This document shows positions 10,914 through 19,835 of a DNA stretch of 28,350 bases, one piece after another. Both the position numbers and the translations under genes were made by a program. Source of the stretch: Pigoraptor vietnamica (Eukaryota; Opisthokonta; Filasterea); the NCBI GenBank assembly GCA_943704525.1, contig CALSCQ010003080.1:1-28350 (forward strand), in the 5' to 3' direction. The notes below the pieces were generated by a model, which had not been told where the DNA came from, did not search any database, and saw only the letters and a program-made list of their open reading frames with translations. Position 1 is the first letter of the stretch. Every line of letters begins with the position of its first letter.

Positions 10914-11258
10914 ATAGTCTCCAGGTTGTCAGCGTCGCTCACTAGAGAGCCAGTGGCAATGTGGATTAACGAATGGGTCGAGAAGCAAAGATGGATGGCG
11001 TATGCCCCATCCCATTTTGCCACAACTTTCTGCGGCCAAGCGGCCGATTGAACCTGCCGCCGTCCACGAGAACACTTGTCGAAGCCAAAGGCATCTTGCG
11101 TGTGCGTTGCGAAGGAAATGGAGATCGCATGTGCGCTACTTTCTTTGAACAGCGTCTGGCCATCCGTGTTCGTCGCATGTACGTTGCGAAGGAAATGAAG
11201 ATCGCACGTGTGCTACTCCCTTTGAACAGCTTCTGGCCGTGATGCCCCACCCTTTATA
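10914..11258. other. Convergent intergenic region, OPRT and CENP-H
   Basis: This 345-base stretch lies between the OPRT repeats and the stop of the CENP-H-like gene. It contains a 77-nt period tandem repeat (about 11100-11236). I recognise no gene on either strand. Confidence 0.6.
11100..11236. repeat. 77-nt period imperfect tandem repeat
   Basis: The string GTTGCGAAGGAAATG starts at 11106 and again at 11183, each followed by a similar block ending in TTTGAACAGC and TCTGGCC. The copies diverge at several positions, so this duplication is older than the OPRT 3' repeats. Confidence 0.85.
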
Positions 11259-12521
11259 CTACCTGCGCTTGTCCGACGCGTCATACACTGGCGCGTCGCC
11301 GAGCGACAGAAGCGTCTCGAGCAGCTCGGGATCTTCCGCCCAGTCAGCCCCACTCTCCGCAATAAGCCCCTGAAACACGTTCCGCAGAATCGCATTTCTC
11401 GACAGCGCCACCTCCAACTCCTGCTGTTGCCGACGTCGCGTTAAGTCCGACGGACCGCCCTCGTCAGCCTCCCGCCGCGCCGCCTCCGCGCGCAAGTCCT
11501 CGAGTTCCGCCATGAGCCGCCGGTTTTCCTCGGTTGCGTCGCAAGTCTCGGACCGCAGCGTTCTCAACGTGGAGAGCATCTCCTCGTACCGCGCGTGCGC
11601 CTCGAGAAACTCGGATGCCAGGTCGTCCCTCTGCGCAATAACCGTCGCGAGCGCCGCCTTTTCGGATGCACTGGCGGCGCCGGTGACTTCGGGCTCGTCG
11701 GCGGCGCCCGGGAACACGGCGTCAAGAACAACGTTCGATTCGTACAGGCGGTCCACCAGCAGTGACTGGCGGAGCGCGCGCGTGCTGGCCTCTCGGGCGC
11801 GATCTTGCAGCGTCGAGATGGCCTCGTGGAGTTGTGTCTCGGTCGCGGGCACTTCGGCATCATCGTCTGTGCAGCGGAGTAATGGCAATAAGCAGAGCAT
11901 GAAACACACAGACACACACACGCACACACATACACGCCACAGGCTCATAACAGTCGCAAACACAGGCAAGCAGGCACAGCACGTGATAGTGCATCATTAG
12001 ATTGACACCCACGTGACGCCTCGGCGGCCGCGTCGGTGTACTCTGCCACCTGTCGCCTGAGCCATTCGCGATACTTTTCCCACTGCAACTGACTATCCAC
12101 AGGGACTAGTTAAGAAGGGTGCCTTCTTCACGCGCCCAAGGCAACCAAAAGACTCTCTCTCTCTCAGCGGATGCGAGAGATTGACAGAGCAACAAGCACT
12201 CGAAGACACACACACATAAGGAGAACTTCGCTCATTGCAACAAACGGTTAGGATGATGCCTATCCACGCACAAGTCAAAACCTCCGGCGGATGCGAGACA
12301 TTGACAGAGCTACGAGCAGCAGGAGACACAACACGGCAACAGTCCAGCACTAGAAGACGCACAAAAGAGTGCGCCAGAGCAGCAGAAGCGCACCTCTCTC
12401 GCTCTGGCGGCAGGGGGTTGTCACGGGGCACCTCGCACCTGTCCGCGCCGACGCGTGCGTTGACGACCGTCTCGAGGAGGCTCTGCGCTGCCTTCTTCAC
12501 TTTGTCAGCCTCGTCCTCCAT
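11259..12521 (-). CDS. CENPH: CENP-H-like inner kinetochore protein
   Basis: Exons are complement(11259..11866, 12013..12092, 12439..12521), 771 nt and 256 residues, with phases 2 and 1 matching at the junctions. The start is the ATG at 12521 (MEDEADKVKK). The C-terminal block at residues ~205-244 (RNAILRNVFQGLIAESGADW, then AEDPELLETLLSLG) matches the conserved CENP-H tail, which in animals reads like VFQNLILGSKVNWAEDP. The middle is a long coiled coil (LHEAISTLQDRA through ARYEEMLSTLRTLRSETC and LMAELEDLRAEA). Length is close to animal CENP-H (~247). CENP-H belongs to the CCAN, the inner kinetochore complex on CENP-A chromatin. Intron 1 uses an unusual TAG acceptor. The identity rests mainly on the C-terminal motif plus length and coiled coil. 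Confidence 0.78.
12093..12438 (-). repeat. CENP-H intron 1 with diverged ~120-nt repeat
   Basis: This 346-nt intron (donor CAG|GTGCGA, acceptor GGATAG) contains GCGGATGCGAGAGATTGACA near 12168 and a near copy near 12288. Both are followed by AGAGC and an ACACA-rich stretch, with a period of about 120 nt. Nothing coding is supported in it. Confidence 0.7.
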
Positions 12522-12828
12522 GGCCACAACACGAAAGAGACGACGCGTGTTCCAAGGGATGGCAGGAGAAAATCATGATGAGAGTGAGACGCTCGTTTCA
12601 ACTTTCAGGAGTGCGCCCTGGGATCACCCAAAAATAGACTGCCATGCAGTAACAAAGCACGTAACAGGCGATGGAATGCGACCCCGTTCAAACCGAGGTG
12701 GCAAACCTGGTTGCTCGTGTGCGCGACTGTGTGTGTGCTGTGTGTTCTCATGCATATGTGTCTTCCGTGAGTGTATACGTCGGAAAGAGGGCTCTTTTGC
12801 AGATCGTGGGGGGGAGAAGGAAGGGAGG
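12522..12828. promoter_or_regulatory. Divergent promoter region, CENP-H and trichoplein
   Basis: This 307-base stretch separates the two start codons and must carry both promoters and leaders. A TTTTGCAG at 12795-12802 followed by a short leader before the trichoplein ATG could be the acceptor of a 5' leader intron, with GTGAGT at 12769 a weak partner. No gene is seen here. Confidence 0.5.
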
Positions 12829-15488
12829 ATGGCCCTTCCCACTTCGCGCCCGCCGTTTGCGCTGGCCCATGTGAGCCACCACCCGCGAAGCAAGGCGGGC
12901 CTTGAGAGCGCGATTGTGCGGAGGAGACAGGCCGAAGATGTGTCCCGAGAGGCGTGGGGACAAACGGCGGACAAGTTTAAGAGGGAGGCGGCCGTCGCGA
13001 CCAAGTTGAAGCAGTGGTCACTGCGCTCGCCCGGCTCGGTTCGTACTGCCATTGGGTCGTTCGTTCTTGTGTGGCGTGCGGTGTGTGCGCGATTTCTTTG
13101 CGCGATTTCTTATGCCGTGCTTTCGGTGGAAATGTGTGCGCTTTTCTTGGCATAAGACGAGTTCGTTCTTGTGCTATTCGGTGGACTGTTTGTTTTTCGC
13201 TTGGGCAAGGATGAGTGGCGCGTGATCGATAACACCACTGCGTGTGCGTGCGCGCGTGCGCGCAGAGCACGGGGCACATGGATGCAATGATCCGCGAGCA
13301 AATAGAGGAAGAGCGGCGATTGCAACTTGAAGAGCGTCGAAGGCGGCTCGCGGCGCTGTTGCGGAACGACGACGACGAATGGAGTTACGAAATGGAGTCG
13401 ATGCGCGAGACGCCGCAGCAGAAACTTGAGATGCTGAAGTCGGTGAGTGCGAATCGGCGATTGCTGTCAGATAATTGCCCTCGCGCGTGTGTGTGCGCAA
13501 CTCGTGTCGTAAGAAGCCTATTGTACGTGGCAGCAGCCACTTTTGATGGTAGCTGGCATAGCGATGCGATGACGATGCTCACGCGCGTCTCGAACACCTT
13601 TCCAGCGCGCGGAAGACTTGAGGACGCGGCGCGAGAGCGAGCGGCAGAGGACGGTGGACGAGAAGATGCGCGATCTGCTGCTCCAGAACGTGCCAGAGCT
13701 CAGGAACGCCGTGAGTGCGCGGTTTAAGGGAGAGATGTACGACACGATTCGCGACCAGGTCGACGCGAGGGAGGAGGAGCGGCAGCGTCTACAGCGCGAG
13801 AAGGAGGAATACGACCGCGCGTGGATCGAAGAGGGTGCGTGCCCTATGGATTGTTGGCTTGCTGCAGTGCAGTGCTCGCAGCAATTCGAAAGTCACGTCC
13901 GCGCCTGCACACACACACACACACACACACACACCTATTCGCACCTCGCACTCTGAGACCTCAATCTCCTTATCTTTTACGCGCTGCCAACACAAGAGGA
14001 CAGATGTATTAGCGCCTGGTATTTCACTGACGTATTTTGCTCCGCGTGCATGCAGGCAAGCGCATCGAGGCAGAGGCCATGCGTCGCGCAGAGGAGCGGC
14101 TGGAGAGGGAGAAGCAGCAGCAGCGCGACTTGGTCAATCAGATGGAAGAGCTGAAGAAACGCGACGAGGAGCAACGGCTCGTCGGCGAACTCCAGGCGGA
14201 CGCCCTCCGCGAAGCAGCCGACGCCGAACGCGCGGAGGCGATGCACCGCGAGATGGAGCGACGGGAGCGCATGGCGGACTTCCGGCGGGGTTTGGAGCGG
14301 CAGACGCGCGCACAGATGAAGCGACGCTCGCGGGAGATGCAAGAGTCGATGGCGCTGGACTTGAAGGTTCTCGAGGCCGCGCTCGCCGCCGAGCTGAGCG
14401 AGAAAAAGGCGGCGCAGCAGCGACGAGAGGCCGAGCGCCGGGTGCTCGTAGAGCAGCGTGAGATTGTGCGGAGGCAACTGGAAGAGGAGAAGGTGTGTGG
14501 CATGCTACAATGTAGCCAGAGGTAGTGGGCATCGCGTGCTGCTTCGATTTCTGGGGATTTGTCTGTTTTTTATTCTATATTTTTGCTTGGATTATTCATT
14601 TTTTGCCGGGGAGACTTTCGATATTGTTGCTAACAACATCCGCTGTGCGGCGCAGTCTCGCGAGCGTGTGCTGGATGCAATGTACGAGCGGGAGGCGACC
14701 GAAATGTGGCAGCGGCGCGAGGCGGAGTGGGCGCGGGAGAGGGCGGCCCGCCAGCGTCTCATGGATGCCGTGCTCGGGGAGCGCCGGGAGCAGCTGCGGC
14801 GGCGCCTGGACTTGCTCAAGGAGCGCGACGAGGAATTGCACAGGTGCGCGCGCTGCGTCTTTTGCGAGAAGGCGGGCACAATCGTTTTTCTCTTTCCATT
14901 GTAGATTCGTGTGCGACGGAGCTCGCCGCGGAAATGCACTCGCTCTCTAACCCTCTCGCGCTCATGTTGTCTCTTTTGTGCGGACACACGCAGGGAGAGG
15001 GAGGAATTGCTGGCCCTTGTGCGGGAGACGCGGGCGGAGGAAGAGCGGCGGAAGGCCATGCAGTCGGAGCGCACTGCGCGGCGTCGCGAGGAGCTCCTGT
15101 ACCAAATCGACGATGTCGAAGAGAGGCGCGCGGCCGAGCGCAGGCGCGTATATGAAACAAACGTGTTGTGCACGTGTGTGCGTATTTGTCGTGTGGTGTG
15201 GGTGTAACGTTGTGTGCTGTAGTGTATGAACATATTGTCCGTGTGGATGCGTGTGACGTTGCGTGTGTGAAGATGATGATGCGTTTTGTATTTGGTCTGT
15301 CGCGTGTGTGGATGCGTGTGGCGCTGTGCGCTGTTAACCGCGGTCGTTGCAGGCTTGCGCTGGAAGAGCTTCGCGCTGAGGAGGAGGCGCAGCGAAATTT
15401 GGAGAGGTACATACAGGAGGAGACGGCGCGCATGACGTCGCGCCCGCTGCCCACGTACACGCGGCGAAAGGTCGCATGGAATCAGTGA
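12829..15488 (+). CDS. TCHP: Trichoplein (TCHP), centriolar/ciliary coiled-coil protein
   Basis: Exons 12829..13038, 13266..13442, 13606..13834, 14056..14492, 14656..14843, 14994..15143 and 15353..15488 give 1527 nt and 508 residues; human TCHP has about 498. The start MALPT equals the animal start. The protein is almost entirely charged coiled coil of the trichohyalin/plectin-homology type. The most diagnostic block is EMWQRREAEWARERAARQRL (~367-386). The C terminus PTYTRRKVAWNQ matches the animal ending with KIAWN. In animals TCHP sits at centrioles, binds ninein and activates Aurora A, restraining cilium assembly, and it also binds keratin filaments. Keratin is unlikely in a protist, so the centriolar role is inferred. 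Intron 6 (15144..15352) has a GC donor (CAG|GCGCGT). Intron 1 uses GTTCGT. Intron 3 contains an AC microsatellite. Confidence 0.92.
13908..13934. repeat. AC microsatellite in trichoplein intron 3
   Basis: A run of about 13 AC units lies inside intron 13835-14055. It is short and does not affect the reading frame of the spliced message. Confidence 0.95.
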
Positions 15489-15717
15489 GGGATCTGCGGG
15501 GAAGGAAGAAGAGTCGCGTGCGTCTGGATATTTTCGTCGATTTGCGTGTTGCGCTCGTTTGCGTCTGTTGCGTAATTTTCTTAAAAGCCTCTCACAAGCG
15601 CCAGCCACTCCAATTCTTCACATGTTTGGTTTGATGTGTGTGTTTGAATGTGTTTAATACGTTACACGCGAAGCGAAAGGCAAAGAAAAGGAGGAGGGAA
15701 GTGCGGCAAGGGGGTCC
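15489..15717. other. Convergent 3' region, trichoplein and membrane protein
   Basis: This 229-base spacer lies between two stop codons on opposite strands. It holds only the presumed 3' untranslated regions. I see no repeat or gene. Confidence 0.6.
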
Positions 15718-16467
15718 TCACGACTGCACAGACTTGGAGCGCATGAAGTTCGTGAGGCCCGGCTCGAGATCCGGGGTGATGGTCGCCGTGAACTTCTCCA
15801 TTGCAACCGTCTCGTACGCGATAATTGTGATAATCTGAACGAGGTGTCGCGCACAAGAGTGAGCAACGACAGCATCAATGGCAAGCACAGGCTCAAGGGT
15901 GTGCAGCAGACAACATGCCACGCACAGGCAGTCATGTCAAGCAGGCCTCAGTGGACGTGGTCAGCGGCGCCGACACGCACCTGCCCGATGAAGTAGACAA
16001 TCGCCCCGACAAAGCCCGTAATGGCAAAGCCGCACCGCTCCGTCTTCAGGTACGTGGACTCGCGGCACTGGAACGACTCGACCATGTTGGTCGTCTGGAT
16101 GAAGAGGAGGAAGACGGTGGCGAGGTTGGCGGCCGCGAGTCGGTTGGCCGTCTTCGGGAGATCCGCGATGGTGCACACGGCAGTGGCGACCTGGATGCAG
16201 TTGATGGCCCAGTAGTACCACAGATAGGCGCGGTTGCCGCTCTCGTAAAAGTCGTCCATCGACTGGAAGAGCTTGATAAGGAACGTCGTGTACATGGTGC
16301 ATCCGGCCTGCGTCGGGGCGTGGGCGCCACTAGTCAGCCATGCAGGCATAGCCAAGACTTTAGATCGCAGTGTCGTTCGCACGGCACACTTTCCCTCGAG
16401 CCCAACTCACGAATATCACGAACACCGGGATGCCCTTGACCACGTTGATGTTGTCGCGAGGATACAT
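15718..16467 (-). CDS. Unrecognised four-helix membrane protein
   Basis: Exons are complement(15718..15834, 15981..16307, 16411..16467), 501 nt and 166 residues. All junctions are phase 0, with donors GTGAGT and GTGCGT and acceptors CAG. I do not recognise the family. Four hydrophobic segments are visible near residues 9-33, 46-67, 76-95 and 112-135, with short loops. Both termini are probably cytoplasmic given the even number of segments. The first helix is assembled from two exons (VFVIF joined to AGCTMYTTFLIKLF), which supports the splice. The loop between helices 3 and 4 has Cys100 and Cys111 flanking charged residues. The hydrophilic tail follows AYETVAMEKF. The shape is like small tetraspan proteins such as MARVEL or claudin-like families, but no family motif is seen. 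Confidence 0.82.
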
Positions 16468-17282
16468 TTTCCACCGTTCGTTCGCTGCGGCAAATCCGCT
16501 GACGGGTGTTTTTCAGCCCTTGCGTCGAAAAACTCGCGCTTTGTGGGTTTTTTCACAAGAGTCACACGTGTGTTGCACGCACAACTGACTCGGAGATCGG
16601 CGACGGTGGTGGACAAGAGGACGGACCGAAGAGGTGGCAGGATGCAGTGTCGTTTGCGACCAAGCCGTGCGGCGCTTATATTCATGCCGTGGACCCTCAC
16701 TGACCCAAGATCCACAGCACCTCGCGATACTACGGGGTGTGTGCGTGAGACGCGCCCACTCCACGCCACGCAGGGTCTTCCGTTCGGTCATGCGCAGTGC
16801 GGCACAGTCGCCACATTCTCCACGCGCCAGCCGCGCCAAATAGAAACGGAAGCGCAAAAGAACGCACGCCCCCACCATACGCACACACACGCACACCGCG
16901 CAACGCAGGGCACGCCGTCCGGACGTCTGTGAAGGTGAACTTCCATGATGGAGTATACCCCGTGTCGCCTCAACTCGAAACGTTCGAAAGTTCCTCAAAC
17001 GAAGATCACACCGTAACATGAAATGTAACAATCGTAACAAGTATGCACGTGACTGTGCACGTGACCTCCTCACGTGATGTGCGGACAACACCATCGCCCG
17101 ACCAGCCACACGCGCGCACACCACATAAGCAGGCACACACAACAAGACTCTTCAGCCTGCTGCGGGGCGAAGTGGCCCTTCTTGCGCCCCACCATTCGCC
17201 GACAGAGCGCCGGGTGTATCGGCAGAAGACTCTTGCGGCAGTGGATTTGGCTTCTATTTGTTTTCCTTTTGCCGTTGCGACA
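16468..17282. promoter_or_regulatory. Divergent intergenic region with triple CACGTGA cluster
   Basis: This 815-base stretch separates the starts of the membrane protein (-) and the giant surface protein (+). Open frames of 60-220 codons occur on both strands, but none shows a recognisable domain or a consistent splice pattern, so I call no gene. The distinctive element is the CACGTGA cluster at 17046-17077. Confidence 0.55.
17046..17077 (+). promoter_or_regulatory. Three CACGTGA motifs in 32 nt
   Basis: CACGTG followed by A occurs at 17046, 17058 and 17071, spaced 12 and 13 nt apart. The cluster lies about 210 nt upstream of the surface protein ATG. Such palindromes bind bHLH and bHLH-zip factors in fungi, plants and animals. 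A promoter role is inferred from clustering and position. Confidence 0.6.
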
Positions 17283-19804
17283 ATGGGGCTGCCGAGTGTG
17301 GGGCCGCGAATGGCGGCTTTCGCGCTGCTCTTCGCGCTCTCCGCGGTGGATATTGCCCATGCTGGATGCAAGACCACACGCACCGACGGCTGTGGGACGA
17401 CGAGCTGCGGCAGTCTGGGTGTGTACGCAGCGCCGCTGTGGGCGTCCCGCTCCAGCGAAGAGTTCTCTCTTGCGGTATTGTTCGTTTTCGACCGACTGAG
17501 ATTTAGCGACAGCATTGCGCGTCCCGAATTGTTTTTATCACCTTTGAGGCGTCACGTATTGACCACGTTTTACTTTCATATTTCTTCGTCGTTCCCTACT
17601 GCGCGAAACCGCCGGCGACGCGAAACAGTCAATTATAAGTATCCCAACTTCTGTTCCTCACCCCCAACACCTCTTCCTTCACCCTTGCGTTGGCAGAAAG
17701 AGACGATGTAGATAGTCACTTCCTCCATCCTCAACCTCCCCTTGACTTTTGTCTTGCCGTGCGTCAGGACGTCATGTCGTTGTAATACTGCTTGTCGTGT
17801 GACTGACCGCATTTCGCGCTTTTGCTTCGCTGTCGAGCACGGGGCAGCTGCAGCAGCGGGTGCTATGAGAACGGCAACGAGGGATGCAACTGCGGCTTGT
17901 TTGGCGAGTGCTACGGAAAGCGCGGCAAGTGCTACAGGGACGTCCAAGTGTGTTGCGCTGGATGGGGCGGAACCAATTGCGACCAGGGTGGGTCATGCGG
18001 CATTTCAGATTATTCGGCTACGACGCTGTTTGGGCTCTCCCTTGGATGTGCTTCTCTGTCTGTTTGACCTGACGAAGATAGAGCTCTCTGTTTGCCGTTC
18101 TCGCCGGCTGTCACCCCACAGACACACACACAACACACACGCACACACGCACACACGCACACACACACGCACACACACAGAACAACAACAACAACAACAA
18201 CAAGGTGTTTACCTTCTCCTTATGCTCTCTTCGCAGCCATCTGCAACCCGTCGTGCATACATGGGTCCTGCACCAATCCGAACCAGTGCACGTGCGATAG
18301 CAATTGGATCGGTACCGCTGCGTGGAAAGGGGCCGCCTGCGACCAGGGTGAGTGCCGGTCGCGCCATGTGTGTGTTTGTGGGTGTGTGTGCGTGTGTGTA
18401 TGTGGACGTGTGCGTTTTCGGTGTGTACGTGTATGCGTCGCCTTGTGCGCTGCTTTCCGTGTCGAAGCAAATCGTAGAAGAGCGTGCAGGCGTCTTTATG
18501 AGCGAGAGGGGCGGCAGTCTCTCTTCACCCTGTGCTGCCTTGTCTCTTTGTTTTTTTGCTGTTTCGAAAGGTTCCCTAAGCTCTCTCAACCCCCCCCCCC
18601 CCACACACACACACACCACACAAACCAACCAACCCCCACCCCTTTTCCACCCGCCAACGTCTCCTATCTCAGATGTCAACGAGTGCGACGACGGCACCGT
18701 GTGTTCCCCGCGTTGGGCCAACGGAATGACAGTGGGCGTCTGCACGAACTCGTTGGGTAGCTTCTCATGCATTTGCCCGGACGGCTTTCGCTTGAATCTC
18801 CCAGGACCTAAGTGTGACGGTACGTGTTCCGCACGCACGCACGGTCACTCACCGAACTTAGGCAGACGTCTATTTTGTGCGAGGGTCAGTTGCTGGCGAG
18901 TCTCATTTTCACAGCCCGGCGGATAATTTGGAGCTTTGCTGTATCTGACCCAACTTTATCCGCGTTTTCAGACATCGACGAATGCGCGGAAACCAAATAC
19001 AACTGTCAGGCGAACTCGCACTGTTCCAACACGTACGGCTCGTACAATTGCCCGTGTGACAACGGTTACTCAGGCGATGGGCGCGGCGGCGGGTGCTACG
19101 GTGCGTGCATTTCAACCCCTCCGTCGCTGCAACGCACACGCGCGCGTAGACGACGCGGCGGGGGGGGGGGGGGGGGGGGGGGGGATGGCGGCACGTGCGC
19201 GTATACCCATGGTGTCACATTGTCGTGCGTGCGCGCTCATTCTGCGTGGGGAGTCTGATATCTCGTGGATTGTGGGTCGCACTTTGTCCGCGCACATTCT
19301 GTGTGGCCACCGTGGAGTCGTGGTACAGCCGCCTTGATTTTTAGCTGATCCTCTGCATCTTTTGTTGCCTCGCAGCCATTTGCGCCGGCGGATGCGCGAC
19401 GGCTAACGCGCAGTGCACGAACACTCCGTACGCTTGCGTCTGCCAGGATTGGGCGCAGGGCACCTCGTGCGACCAACGTGAGTGGTGTTGTCTCTATTGC
19501 CTTGCTGTCCGCTTTTCGTGCATGGTCTGTGGCGTATATTTTTGCCGGTGCTACGCTCGTCGGGCGTCCCTCTCACGTGCGCTGCGCACCTGCAGCGGCG
19601 GTTTTTCCCATCCCCACAAACTCGATCAAGCTGACTGTGGACGGCACCGTCGATAGCCCACCGACCGACAAGTGGCTGACGGTGGCCCTGAAAACCGCCT
19701 CCATGCCGGTGCGTGCCCGCTGCGCCTCGCCTCTTTTGTGCGCGCGTCCTTCGTTGTCACAGGCAGATTCCGCACGGAGTTTTGCATGTGTCATTGGTAT
19801 TGCA

Positions 19805-19835
<31 letters not shown>

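Larger units (their letters stand above)
17838..19477 (+). other. EGF-like module cassette on five symmetric exons
   Basis: Exons 2-6 of the surface gene (17838..17987, 18237..18347, 18673..18819, 18972..19100, 19376..19477) each begin and end in phase 1 and each encode one cysteine-rich module. Exons 4 and 5 start D[VI][ND]EC and carry the Asn/Gly-Ser-[FY]-x-C signature of calcium-binding EGF domains. Exons 3 and 6 both start AIC and end CDQ. The first module has nine cysteines and is atypical. Confidence 0.85.

Noticed and set aside
12235-13155. A 306-codon plus-strand frame spanning CENP-H exon 1 and trichoplein exon 1
   Set aside because: It shares the trichoplein exon 1 frame only in its last part. 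Upstream it runs antisense to CENP-H, and the family start MALPT fits the ATG at 12829.
15149-15352. GTATAT donor for trichoplein intron 6
   Set aside because: It leaves phase 0 while the TTGCAG acceptor needs phase 2, so the conserved C terminus would be lost.
16513-17145. Open frames of up to ~210 codons between the membrane protein and the surface protein
   Set aside because: They are Arg/Cys/Val-rich, lack recognisable domains and overlap CA-rich DNA, typical of chance frames in G+C-rich sequence.
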